The notes: a model not told the origin generated them from the letters alone. A stretch of 64,000 bases of DNA from Bacteroidota bacterium (GCA_023426145.1 JAFABG010000006.1:1-64000), one strand, 5' to 3'; shown: positions 10,001-18,579, counted from the stretch's first letter. Made by a program: numbers and translations.

Positions 10001-11288
10001 GAAAGGCTTCGTCTTCATCAAAGTATAATTCTATTTCGTCGAAACTAAATAAGTCCTGTATTTCAATAGAGTTCCAGTCTTCTTCCCGTATTGATACGAG
10101 GAAGTTAAAATGGGTTTTCGGACTTAGTTCCTTTATGATATTGATCCAGTCTTTCTGTCTAGGTTCTACGTCTATGTAGAGCGTGACAGGAAACTGTAAC
10201 CCTTTGGAAATTCCTTCGAGTGAGGAAATGACTTCGTATATCTGCTGTATATCCCCCGGAAGTCTGCTGAGGATAAAAACGGCTGCATCTGTGCAATAGT
10301 CGTGTAAATACCTGTAGCAGAGTGTGCTTTTCCCTTGCCCGGATGCTCCGTGAATAAAAACAATATTGGTTTCCTTAAATTTTTCGTTAATGAGGTTGAG
10401 CTTTTCCGTGCGCACTACATCTACATCTGCCTGTATATGGCTATATGTTGCTGATATTCCTTGATAGAAGTCCTGCTTTAGCTTCTCGCGCAGGTGGGAA
10501 TCTTGTTTTTCACGAACAAGGGGGCGGATAAGTGAATTGAAGTGACGGTGAAAGTCTTCCCGTTCTTTTTCAAATTTCCCGATAGCAAGCAGTTGATCTT
10601 TCAATATCCCTTTATGGATTACAGACTGTTTTTCTGCTGCTTTATATATCCAGTAAATAAGCAGATCGAGCGAAATACCGGGGTCAGAAAGCATTTTGAG
10701 TTCGTGAATTTTGCTGAGAATGGCATTGTGAATGTATTCTTCGGAAACGATTTCCACGCAGAAATGCTTTTCCAGTACAGGGATATCTTTATCTTTTAGC
10801 CCGAAGCTTTTCAAGCGGCTTTTAAATTTCGCATCATATGTATCATTAGTGAGCTTTTGAATATCTTCGTTTGTCTCTCCATATGACACTAATTTTATTT
10901 GAGGACAATTACCGTTTGCGATCACTTTTAAGGCTCTGCGCAGGAATGAGTTATCTTTTGCATTGATGATGTCCGAGAGGGTCAGTTTATCTTTCAGGTC
11001 TTTTACCTGAATGATTTCTGTTAACTGTCCCGATGGGTCATAGATATCGAGGTCTTCAAAATGTCCTTCGGGATGAAAGGTGTCTTCCTCTGTAGTTGCA
11101 CCGAGTATTCTGTACAGGGAGTAGAGGAATTGTTTTCGGTAACCTCTCAGGGCGGATATGGCTCCCGTATTGTTGTTTATTAATGTATGGCTCATCGTGT
11201 GTTCAGATGCTTTGGGGTTTTGATTGTTGTTTGACAAAAATAGTGATTTTAATGTTTCCACGATCTTTTTTGTTATATTTGATTTCAT
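7053..11288 (-). CDS. Nuclease-STAND NTPase, Avs-like defence candidate
   Basis: A 1,411-residue protein. Residues ~45-100 (GYRKQFLYSLYRIL, then HFEDLDIYDP and EIIQVKDL) match the PD-(D/E)xK core of Cap4/DUF4297-type nucleases (Asp 81, Gln-Val-Lys 94-96). A P-loop, GASGQGKST, lies around residues 311-320. A Walker-B-like strand LYIDVE and a sensor strand FLVSIREEDW follow, as in STAND/NACHT-type ATPases. The remaining ~900 residues are helical, with no domain I recognise, in the place where Avs proteins carry their phage-protein sensor. M32 is an alternative start. It is monocistronic and flanked by gene relics, as in defence islands. The antiviral role is inferred. Confidence 0.75.
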   Translation of the reverse strand: MKSNITKKIVETLKSLFLSNNNQNPKASEHTMSHTLINNNTGAISALRGYRKQFLYSLYRILGATTEEDTFHPEGHFEDLDIYDPSGQLTEIIQVKDLKDKLTLSDIINAKDNSFLRRALKVIANGNCPQIKLVSYGETNEDIQKLTNDTYDAKFKSRLKSFGLKDKDIPVLEKHFCVEIVSEEYIHNAILSKIHELKMLSDPGISLDLLIYWIYKAAEKQSVIHKGILKDQLLAIGKFEKEREDFHRHFNSLIRPLVREKQDSHLREKLKQDFYQGISATYSHIQADVDVVRTEKLNLINEKFKETNIVFIHGASGQGKSTLCYRYLHDYCTDAAVFILSRLPGDIQQIYEVISSLEGISKGLQFPVTLYIDVEPRQKDWINIIKELSPKTHFNFLVSIREEDWNSIEIQDLFSFDEIELYFDEDEAFLIYESLNELHTDLTFLDFDNAWETFGGKGPLLEFVYLITQKESLPSKLKSQINAIINSDAATATPKINLLRYITLADSYGAAISYKDIGQFLGYAGFIQLTGFLEKEYLLRIQDNNTIITGLHPVRSTIIKNILFDNELYCEADFALDALCFISDMSIQTFYRNIFRNTNLTPFTFINRLRSVPLKSWQSYYSVLSTLLWKGIDDYVNTNRPLLDEVYNEYGSAWNIVINFDLCGILKDNVSLMESIDIFTEEQRGVARSINQRLSDKREIFKYIITWLSGINEMSLKPRNETDWDSFAMFIFWIDFLKITHIHIDSQKLETATIASANYNLSTLSHLMNALSRPSFSDNEHFTNLEPIFLKSIYTQYNILYIQKDTDEIDCLYFWDIMDEKADTEESNIVHAKSIRIIDLLRFAYPDYNKYKIKGVGHKISFITNDHDSSVKEIPAENLLLPPFVKVNSTFINLYRFSKRPQTWGQYVNRILYTRHKFVEVLQKQHTALVTYHKKKNHSVILQYIQEYGNTLGEELNSLTLKEELLPQQVTDRWGNTSEHQSKAFKQNNTLSDKQSISIEKYKDFLSQYREYFNSTKNYLRQSAFSLLRTIKERLKEDVSEVEDYRKISLVGNLHKSYLVLPAFQKYFRAHFEKFTDTASLSRLENAENKLISELCFLYRHFLNSENFIHGNASAEASSKLKQIHHNLQKNIEKELNTLGKAGDISFKIHYDKIPGACLIIAGFHSCTDSITNLSTIYNTLADIISVEDETSVKALIIDKHFSTVYILPLVRGRSLNMQWHRFKSYNLNDSDFEDLATYNLMPDDIPANIISAFDIQSWEDSSEEIIALKELLGCVNTMYMLAFTFMQYKEIEEIDDDHGEDIFMKYISKIGTLLQKPFQKAIDLFANHTDRCLNNFYDYKDDAEKLELSELIIETYPLFYPDDMYSQDSNIKLTITPESIGEWLPRLESLKEKVAVIYYFYSDKVIERSY

Positions 11289-11514
11289 TAATGTCGCATA
11301 AAAGTCAGAAACAATCCGTTTAAGTAATTAGATTATAGTTTATTACAGAGCAAGTAGGATTAAACAAACTTCAATTTTCGTCTCTTCTATAATATTATTA
11401 TTCAATATAAAAAAGTACGATGTGGTTCTTGTGAGCTAGGTTTGTTTAACTAAATTTTAATCTTCTCATTTTAATGAGACACTAGTGATTTAATTTTATA
11501 AAAGACAGATACTT

Positions 11515-11881
11515 ATGGAAGTAACTATATTTATAAATAATTACCGTGAAGCATTCGGCGAAGCCGCCAAACTCCCCATCGCCTTCTGGTATTCAGAAGC
11601 CCCATAGCAGAAACCGAAAAGATTAGTGGCTGCTTTTTCAAGTCAATGCAGCGGGTACGGGAAAGAAACCCCATAATCCTCGGGCTTGAAACTATCGGCT
11701 GCGGTGGTGGAAAGCTCTACACCGGCTTTGCCCCAATGCCGGAGCGTGTGCCGAACTTTGCTTCTTTAAAAGAGAAATAAAAGAGAACGCCAGAGATGGT
11801 TGTTGAGTTTATTGAGGGATTGAATATCCCATCTGCGGAGGGATTTCGCTATGAAGTTATTATTGCGATTAAAATCAAATG
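11515..11881 (+). pseudogene. DUF169-family gene relic
   Basis: Starting at ATG 11,515 the frame reads a DUF169-like start (REAFGEAAKLPIAFWYSEAP) and then meets a stop. In a shifted frame it continues with EKISGCFFKSMQRV, LETIGCGGGKLYTGF and APMPERVPNFASLKEK before a further stop. The Cys/Gly-rich motif is characteristic of this uncharacterised family. A frameshift and two stops disable the gene. I see nothing definite in the flanks at 11,289-11,514 and 11,882-12,745. Confidence 0.65.
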
Positions 11882-12745
11882 AATATAAGCAAAATTTATA
11901 AAATGACAACACGCTTCATTTTTGAAGGAACGTTTAAAGTAACCAATAGTAAAAATAGAGTATAAAAAATGTACTTAAAAATTGCGGAATAACGATTAGC
12001 GACGACATACCTAATGATGAAATAGATTGGACTTTCCCTACCATCCAAATGAAAAAGTTTGTTTCTATCAAAAGATAAAGATGTCAAGCCCAAACTTCTG
12101 CTTAGACTTGATATTTACACCAATTGTTACCTCTTATACATCACTTTTACCCAACAGTTCTCCATTCATACCTGTTCCCATTCGCCAATGGCGACCATGC
12201 CACTTTATTGAGATATAGAAAACCATCCTTGAATGGATTTTGCAGCATCTGTTCATAGGAGTCAATAAGCGCCAAGACCATTACAAGACATATTTTGTAT
12301 CACTATCCCATCTCCATTAGTTCATATGCAATATCATCTGTACCATCAATAGATAGCCGTCCATGCAACCACGGCATCCTGCTGATAGCAGGCTTCTTTG
12401 CTAAATAAGCTTACGTTCAACCGCAAGCAGATTCTTTACTTAACAATATGAATGAATGGATAGCACACTCTTGGCCACCCCACTGCAATATTTCAACCTT
12501 GCTTCATCACTACATTTGAGCGAAGTCACATCATTTTTCTTCATGCAAAGCTATAATGCAGCACCGCTATGGCGGTTATGGGACATTTCATTCTGACCAA
12601 TGGCGTATCGGTACAATCTTCCTTTTTTTTTCTGACACTCGGAATAAAAAGAGTATTGAACCGCTATCCTTGGTGCTGCCCTATGTGACTGCAATATCTT
12701 GGTGCATTATAAAAATTGATTGTATAACTTCTAAAAATTATCGTT

Positions 12746-13120
12746 ATGAAAAAGATTGAAAATTCATTTGCAGTTACAGGTTTCACTGGTAAGGATGCTG
12801 AAATCCGTCAATTCACTTCCGCAAGTGTCGTAAAATTCTCCTTGGCAGTTGGTCGAACAGAAAGTGTTGGTAAAGAAACCAAAAGAGTATCAGCTTTCAT
12901 GGCTGTGGAGGTTTGGCGCAAAAACGACAGCGCATACTTTGAGTTATTGAAAAAGGGACAAATGATAACCGTTCGCGGCTATTTCAAACCTGAAGAATGG
13001 AGTGATGACAAAGGCAAGCATAATTGCATGGTAATGGTTGCCACCGAGTTTTTTGCAACTCCGGAAAAAGATGAAGCTCCTTCAGAGCAGAAATCTACAT
13101 CTAAGAAAGCAAAGAAATAA
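12746..13120 (+). CDS. ssb: Single-stranded DNA-binding protein, mobile-element type
   Basis: A 124-residue OB-fold protein. NSFAVTGFTGKDAEIRQF is the first strand pair, VVKFSLAVGR the second, and MAVEVWRKN and GQMITVRGYFKPEEW follow. The tail is Lys/Ser-rich and lacks the acidic DDDIPF tip of housekeeping SSB. Such short SSBs are typical of conjugative elements in Bacteroides. No replication or transfer genes surround it, so it is probably an orphan left by a decayed element. A terminator follows directly. Confidence 0.85.
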   Translation: MKKIENSFAVTGFTGKDAEIRQFTSASVVKFSLAVGRTESVGKETKRVSAFMAVEVWRKNDSAYFELLKKGQMITVRGYFKPEEWSDDKGKHNCMVMVATEFFATPEKDEAPSEQKSTSKKAKK

Positions 13121-13141
13121 TTCTTGGTTTCCCTCAAAGAA

Positions 13142-13171
13142 AAGCGACCTAAAAAGTCGCTTTTCTTTTGT
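13142..13171 (+). terminator. Rho-independent terminator after ssb
   Basis: AAAGCGAC-CTAAAAA-GTCGCTTTTCTTTT: an 8-bp stem with a short loop and a T-rich tail, 22 bp after the ssb stop codon. Confidence 0.85.
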
Positions 13172-13319
13172 TCATTGCATTTTCTGCCCACTTATACCTG
13201 TTGCTAGAATCATTTCTCTTGGGTTAAGCAAACTAATCCACACTCATAAGCCTTAATATCAAGTTTCTATTCGTCAAGCCAGATCTTTGCCGAAGGCTTC
13301 CTTTAGATTCCAACTCACG

Positions 13320-13544
13320 ATGGATACTGTTACCGAAAGCTGGACACTCCCAGTTGTCAGGGGTGTTAGGGACTTGCACCCGTTAGAATATAAGCCTGCT
13401 GGGTTAACTAAAATACAAAAAACTAAATATATTAACCATCTACTGAACGACAAGATGGAATTATATGAAATGATAAAAGAACAGTTGGCGGGGTTATCGG
13501 CTCTACATTTCTCCGAAATTAGAGGCTTTTGTAGCAACCACTAA
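13320..13544 (+). CDS. Small hypothetical protein (uncertain)
   Basis: A possible 74-residue protein starting at ATG 13,320. Its sequence is protein-like: a Lys/Leu-rich helical C-terminal half with KMELYEMIKEQLAGL. It matches nothing I recognise and has no clear promoter. It may be the tail of a decayed gene. The following 13,545-13,779 bp are empty. Confidence 0.25.
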   Translation: MDTVTESWTLPVVRGVRDLHPLEYKPAGLTKIQKTKYINHLLNDKMELYEMIKEQLAGLSALHFSEIRGFCSNH

Positions 13545-13779
13545 AATCCCTGTTTCAGCTTCTCACTTTTCTAAACGGTATTTGGGGACATTAAAAGTCT
13601 CTGCATTAGGGTTTTGTTGTATGAATATCACTCAACCATCATCGTCAGCCAGTTACCAGTATTTGATTAGTATGATGTTTTGGAGGTAAATATCACTGCG
13701 GCAAATGCGATACTAGATAGAATTGTTCATAATGCATTACGTTTTACCTTCTCGGGCATGAGCCTTAGAACAATTTAAC

Positions 13780-13787
13780 TATATTTG
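13780..13787 (+). promoter_or_regulatory. -7 promoter box of the HEPN-motif gene
   Basis: TATATTTG about 100 bp before the ATG at 13,889. It is the nearest consensus box in this otherwise empty stretch. Confidence 0.4.
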
Positions 13788-13888
13788 CAATCATCTAGCT
13801 GAATCGAACCTAAAAGTGAACAGGTATCACCGTTTTTTCCAAAGGTAAGTAAATAATAGACGAAAAAAATCCAAATGATTAGTTGTTT

Positions 13889-15157
13889 ATGGATGAAAAA
13901 AAAATATTTGCAGAATTTGCTGATAACTTGTTAGAACGTCTTGAACGAGCATACAATGATGAGATATTCAATATCTTCAACGATATGCCACATCCTATTG
14001 TAAAGTTCAATAATACGGAGACATTAAAACGCGCACAAATGTATGTCCGTCATACAAATAGGATATTTAGCAAGCAATTTGCTAAGCTTATTGCGATATT
14101 ATTTACAGAATCAGGAAACCAATCTTTCACTGCGAAGGACTCCAAAGGGGATTGTGTTTTTAATAGATACCTAAAGACTCGCTTCCATTTCATAAACCTT
14201 GAACAAATTACAGGTTTTCCTCATGTTATATGGTTTAAACCGAGTGCTAAACCGAGAAAAATCCAACCAGATGACATCAAAGATGTTTATATGGTCATGA
14301 TAAAAATGGATGTAAAAGGGAAAAAATATATGCAAACTATCAATGATGCAGCATCGGGTACCCCTTACTCATTTCTTAGTCTCGAAGATTTTATGCTTAA
14401 TTACTTCGGCCAAAACTGTTATGACTATTTGATAGACACATTTAATCTAATTGAACAAAGGTCGGCAACATTTGAATGGTTTGAACTTGCTAAAATTTGT
14501 AATGAAACAACTATTCATGAATTTAAGAATTCTGTATCTTTACTGTTGCAGTCAACTGATTATCGCGGATTATTAAAATCTATTGACACAACCATAGATA
14601 AGCATACATATAACACGATTTATTCGACTTTCATTAATAATAAAAGATACTTATCATTATTGGGAGAAAGTGATTTTGCTAAATCGTTCTATACTTCAGA
14701 ATGGCTTTACAATATGAACCAACGCGATGATAAGTTGGACAAAACTTATATTATTACTGGCTATATTAAATCTGTAGAACAATTACTCTCCACTATTATC
14801 CAATCTCAACCAGACGGTCACAAGATTGCCATTATGGATAAAGGTGGATTTAAAGAAGTTCCTACGAATTCGAGTGAATCTCTTTCAGCAACACTTGGAA
14901 ACATGGTGCACTTTCTAAAATGCTTTGATAATCAAAGCATTTTTCAAGACGTAATAACAAAAAGGACAATTCGTGCTATTTCTGGAATAATACAGGAGTG
15001 GATAAAGCATGAAAGAAACAGCTGTTTTCACAAAGACAACATTGTTGACTTGAACAGAGTTGATCAAATAAGAGACTGCACAATTATCATCTATTTCCTC
15101 TTACTTGGGAGCATCAAAAAAAATGATTTGGCAGTTGAAAACATCCTTTTTATATAA
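13889..15157 (+). CDS. Hypothetical protein with a C-terminal HEPN-type motif
   Basis: A 422-residue soluble protein; the first ATG is 13,889 (an in-frame TTG lies 6 bp upstream). The N-terminal ~280 residues are unrecognised. From about residue 285 the helical segment TGYIKSVEQLLSTII resembles the first helix of HEPN domains. EWIKHERNSCFHKDNI near residue 375 contains R-N-x3-H, the canonical catalytic R-x4-6-H of HEPN ribonucleases. HEPN proteins serve as toxins and antiviral RNases. It is monocistronic, in a region of relics near defence-like genes. The family call is motif-based inference. Confidence 0.55.
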   Translation: MDEKKIFAEFADNLLERLERAYNDEIFNIFNDMPHPIVKFNNTETLKRAQMYVRHTNRIFSKQFAKLIAILFTESGNQSFTAKDSKGDCVFNRYLKTRFHFINLEQITGFPHVIWFKPSAKPRKIQPDDIKDVYMVMIKMDVKGKKYMQTINDAASGTPYSFLSLEDFMLNYFGQNCYDYLIDTFNLIEQRSATFEWFELAKICNETTIHEFKNSVSLLLQSTDYRGLLKSIDTTIDKHTYNTIYSTFINNKRYLSLLGESDFAKSFYTSEWLYNMNQRDDKLDKTYIITGYIKSVEQLLSTIIQSQPDGHKIAIMDKGGFKEVPTNSSESLSATLGNMVHFLKCFDNQSIFQDVITKRTIRAISGIIQEWIKHERNSCFHKDNIVDLNRVDQIRDCTIIIYFLLLGSIKKNDLAVENILFI

Positions 15158-15961
15158 TCCTCTCAAAATCTTATGAAAACCAAGATGTATCTGTAAATAG
15201 AACATAAACTCAATAACATAATGAAGAATAAGCACCAACGACAATATTGCAGGAAAGTATAGGTGCATCGTTAAAAGCGGTAGAAGAAATATTCCTGTGG
15301 AAGAAAGTAGCCTAAATTTTAGTTTAACCGCCCCGAAACGGAGTGGATAGGAATTTTTAGCACTCAAAACGGATTCCTTTTATTATCTTTACATTCTGAG
15401 CTTCTAACCTTTTATACTCTCTTATCTTCCTATTGTAATAAGGCTTTCCCAGCCCAAAAGTGATAGGAATGTCTGTTTCTGAATACCACCTCCCTTTAGT
15501 CAGTCATATTCAAAAAGGGACAAACAGCGGCACATTCCTTACATCATAGCACTGGAGCTTCGATTCATCGAAACTACCCAGCCCGTCGATGCCGAAACAA
15601 GCCGCTTTTTTGTTTGCCCCGGTAGACTGCATTTCTTACCCGCCCAAGCCTTTTTCATCATGTTGAAATCATTTCCTTTATAGGATACTTCTCCCTTTTA
15701 TATCGTTTCAGCGAATATCAGAATATTCTATCTATCCGATGGGCTTTACCAGATGCGAAGGTCTGCCACCCGACTTTAAAGCCCGGTTTAAAATGTATTT
15801 CTTTCGGATTCTTCCTCCCGCGAGAGTAATCGTCAAGAAAAACCAGCTTCAAAAGCCTGGTCAGTGACAGTTGAATTGCACAGTTAAATTTCCAATCGAC
15901 TTCGATAAGAAAAGTCTGAGGTTAGGGGAAAATAAATAGTTCACTTAAAAACGATTTGAAT
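15158..15961. other. Gene-poor junction next to mnmE
   Basis: About 800 bp without a supportable gene. Short open frames on both strands (for example 15,101-15,367 minus) lack family resemblance. The stretch lies between accessory DNA and the 3' end of mnmE, so it is the likely place of an old integration boundary. Confidence 0.4.
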
Positions 15962-16213
15962 ATGGAAAATTATCAGAACATCGAGCAGACGAAAGAGTAC
16001 CAACTAGCTAAGACTGTTGAAAGTGCATTAAACGATTATTGTTTCAATCCCAGTTGTCTCTTGTCGGCGTTTCTCACCGTTTTTCACTTCTCATTTCCCG
16101 ATGCAAAAATGCTGGAAAATATTCTGAAGCACCATATCATTTGTTACCTCTCCAGCAATATCCGAGATAAAGAAAATACATTCTCGTATATCTTGGGAAA
16201 GGAAATCGCTTGA
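15962..16213 (+). CDS. Small ORF running antisense into mnmE (doubtful)
   Basis: An 83-residue frame whose first ~43 residues (MENYQNIEQTKEYQLAKTVES...) look protein-like. The last ~40 residues are antisense to the end of mnmE. This is what one expects if an element gene was fused to mnmE DNA at an integration junction. It may not be expressed. Confidence 0.25.
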   Translation: MENYQNIEQTKEYQLAKTVESALNDYCFNPSCLLSAFLTVFHFSFPDAKMLENILKHHIICYLSSNIRDKENTFSYILGKEIA

Positions 16214-17488
16214 AATGCGTGAATCAATTCCATTCTGTACTCGGTGGATAGCATCTAATGCTTTGCTTAGCGCTTCATAATGCCTAACGTTAGTCACAAT
16301 AATATCATTTTGTGTGACCGTTGGTAGATGGGCGGCATCAATAAGCCTTTGTTGCAGGTCGTTAGTATTTTCATGCTGTTTGGCAGAAATGAAAATATGT
16401 TCCGTATGCGTTTTCGGGAAATTCTCTAAAGAAGATAATAGCGAATTCTTTTGCACATCATTAATCAGATCAGCTTTGTTGAACACTACAATGAGATGTT
16501 TACCTTCGCAGCGTGGAATGATTTTCTCCGATAACTGCTGAATTTGTGAAGAGCCATTTAGGGAATCAACCATCCAAAGCACAATTTCTGCTTGATCAAG
16601 CTTCTGAAAAGTACGCTCGATACCCAGATTCTCAATAGTATCATTTGTTTCTCGAATACCTGCTGTATCTATAAAACGGAAAGTAACACCTCCAATATTA
16701 GTGGTATCTTCTATCACGTCACGTGTTGTGCCATGAATGTCGCTGACAATTGCTTTATCCTCATTCAGTAAGACATTCAGTAAAGTCGATTTTCCTGCAT
16801 TTGTCTCACCAATGATGGCAACTGGAACGCCGTTTTTAATCGCATTACCTACACTGAAGGAATGAACTAAACGAGAAATAGTCTGTTCTATTCCATCCGC
16901 AAGTTTTCTTAAAGCAGAGCGATCTGCAAATTCAACATCTTCTTCGCTGAAATCTAACTCCAATTCGATCATGGAGGTGAAGTTGAGCAGTTTGTTGCGT
17001 AAGTCGGCCAGTTCTTTGCTAAATCCACCTCTCATTTGGCTCATCGCCAAGCGGTGGGTTGCTGCAGAAGAGGAAGCTATTAAGTCGGCAACCGCTTCTG
17101 CTTGGCTTAAATCCATTTTGCCATTAAGAAAAGCACGCTGTGTGTATTCTCCGGGTTGTGCCATGCGGCAACCATTCTTTATCAGTAATTGCATCACCTG
17201 CTGAAGGATATAGGAAGAACCATGACAAGTAATCTCTGTGCTATCTTCTCCGGTGTAAGAGTGTGGTCCACGGAAAAGACTTACGAGCACTTCATCTATG
17301 ATCTCTTCATTGTGATAAATACGACCGAAAGTCAGCGTGTATGGTTTTTGCTCACACAAAAGTTTGCCCGCTTTAGCTGGTTTAAAGATGAGGCTAGTGA
17401 TAGATATGGCTTCAGGACCGGAAACGCGAACGCTTCCAATGGCTCCACCTTGGGCGGTAGCAATCGCACAAATAGTATCTTGGTTCAT
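16091..17488 (-). CDS. mnmE: tRNA modification GTPase MnmE
   Basis: A 465-residue GTPase that, with MnmG, installs the carboxymethylaminomethyl group on U34 of certain tRNAs. The N-terminal domain opens with DTICAIATAQGGAIGSVRVSG. The G domain has GETNAGKST near residue 227, DIHGTTRD, DTAG and NKAD. The C-terminus ends in the catalytic FCIGK (CxGK). An upstream in-frame ATG at 17,512 overlaps the -7 promoter box, so the start at 17,488 is preferred. The gene's 3' end faces the accessory region. Confidence 0.96.
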   Translation of the reverse strand: MNQDTICAIATAQGGAIGSVRVSGPEAISITSLIFKPAKAGKLLCEQKPYTLTFGRIYHNEEIIDEVLVSLFRGPHSYTGEDSTEITCHGSSYILQQVMQLLIKNGCRMAQPGEYTQRAFLNGKMDLSQAEAVADLIASSSAATHRLAMSQMRGGFSKELADLRNKLLNFTSMIELELDFSEEDVEFADRSALRKLADGIEQTISRLVHSFSVGNAIKNGVPVAIIGETNAGKSTLLNVLLNEDKAIVSDIHGTTRDVIEDTTNIGGVTFRFIDTAGIRETNDTIENLGIERTFQKLDQAEIVLWMVDSLNGSSQIQQLSEKIIPRCEGKHLIVVFNKADLINDVQKNSLLSSLENFPKTHTEHIFISAKQHENTNDLQQRLIDAAHLPTVTQNDIIVTNVRHYEALSKALDAIHRVQNGIDSRISSDFLSQDIRECIFFISDIAGEVTNDMVLQNIFQHFCIGK

Positions 17489-17509
17489 TGTATTTCTTTT
17501 TGAATGTTG

Positions 17510-17517
17510 CAAAGATA
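17510..17517 (-). promoter_or_regulatory. -7 promoter box of mnmE
   Basis: TATCTTTG on the minus strand. It overlaps the upstream in-frame ATG and therefore rules out that start. Confidence 0.65.
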
Positions 17518-17608
17518 GCTATTTCTTGGTAAAAAAGAGAATACCTACAGGAATCTTAGTCGGAGAGGGGAGTGCTGAAAGGGTGGATGATAGTTAATAA
17601 TGTAAAGG

Positions 17609-17672
17609 CACGAGTTTCATAGAACGGGCTTTTTGTATACCATCAGGTGCAAAGCCATCAATGAAACTCGTG
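17609..17672 (-). terminator. Long hairpin between nucleoside phosphorylase and mnmE
   Basis: CACGAGTTTCAT at 17,609-17,620 pairs perfectly with ATGAAACTCGTG at 17,661-17,672. An inner GGCTTT/AAAGCC pair extends the fold. It lies 13 bp after the stop of the minus-strand phosphorylase gene. There is no clear U-tract, so it could be a terminator, an mRNA end-stabiliser or a small repeat element. Confidence 0.55.
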
Positions 17673-17685
17673 TCTTAAGCTAGTG

Positions 17686-18564
17686 TTAGATTCTGTCTAG
17701 CACTGTTTTTATCAGTTGGTCAATTGTATTCTTGTATCCTGTATTGGCCTCTTTGATCAATCGGTTGGCAATAACCATACAAACGGTCATGGCTTTATGC
17801 CCCATAAGTCGACTGAGTCCGGCTAATGCAGAACTTTCCATTTCAAAATTAGTAATTTTAAAACCTTGATATTCAAAGTTCTCAATTTTCTCGTTTTGTT
17901 TTGGGTCTGCTAACGGTACACGAAGTTCACGTCCTTGAGGGCCAAAGAATCCACCAGCAGCGATGGTAACACCACGTACCATGTCATCTTTCGCTACTCG
18001 GTTGATTAGTTCTTCACTGGCATCAATCACATACGGAGCGGGAGCACACATATTCCCTGACCATCCCATGTGGTCTAGGAATGCACGCTCAAAAGGCAAG
18101 TCGCATACTGCATTACGGCCAGCGTAGAAATTCAATAAACCGTCGAAACCAATTGATTTCTGTGAACAAACGAAGGTTCCTACTGGGGTGTTAGGCTGTA
18201 GCCCGCCACAAGTACCAATACGTACCAGCTCGAGTTGTCTGAATTGATCTTTTTCTTCGCGAGTATTGAAGTCAATATTGGCTAAAGCATCCAATTCATT
18301 CATCACGATGTCGATATTATCACAGCCAATACCGGTGGATACTACGGTGATTCGTTTCCCGTTATAGGTACCAGTAATGGTTTTAAATTCTCGGCTTTCA
18401 ACTTCGCATTCTATATTATTAAAGTGAGAGGCTACCATTGCCACACGTCCGGGATCTCCTACTAGAACGACTTTGTCTGCCAACCATTCCGGTTTCACGT
18501 GAAGGTGGAACACTGAACCGTCTTCATTAATGATCAGTTCTGACGATGGAAAGTATTTTTTCAT
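17686..18564 (-). CDS. Nucleoside phosphorylase (uridine phosphorylase type)
   Basis: A 292-residue NP-I family enzyme that splits nucleosides with phosphate to release ribose-1-phosphate and base. VVLVGDPGRVAMVASHF is the phosphate-binding start, TGIGCDNIDIVMNEL and LVRIGTCGGLQP follow, and GFKITNFEMESSALAGLS is the nucleoside-binding Met-Glu-Ser motif. The length exceeds E. coli Udp (253), as in Bacteroidetes homologues. It is the last gene of the TPR-nfeD-floA cluster, 15 bp after floA. Confidence 0.88.
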   Translation of the reverse strand: MKKYFPSSELIINEDGSVFHLHVKPEWLADKVVLVGDPGRVAMVASHFNNIECEVESREFKTITGTYNGKRITVVSTGIGCDNIDIVMNELDALANIDFNTREEKDQFRQLELVRIGTCGGLQPNTPVGTFVCSQKSIGFDGLLNFYAGRNAVCDLPFERAFLDHMGWSGNMCAPAPYVIDASEELINRVAKDDMVRGVTIAAGGFFGPQGRELRVPLADPKQNEKIENFEYQGFKITNFEMESSALAGLSRLMGHKAMTVCMVIANRLIKEANTGYKNTIDQLIKTVLDRI

Positions 18565-18579
18565 GTTATTGAGAAATTA

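Noticed and set aside
9817..10179. 120-residue ORF antisense to the STAND gene (and other antisense frames there)
   Set aside because: Shadows of a long, well-supported coding region.
11896..12560. Several short ORFs upstream of ssb
   Set aside because: None shows family motifs, and they overlap on both strands. The stretch is best described as gene-free.
15101..15367. 88-residue minus-strand ORF with hydrophobic stretches
   Set aside because: Overlaps the end of the HEPN-motif gene, no promoter, no family resemblance.
17488..17512. Longer N-terminus for MnmE from ATG 17,512
   Set aside because: The codon overlaps the -7 box and the extra residues are absent from the family; the same logic was used for ttcA, eno, DUF4199 and the HTH controller.
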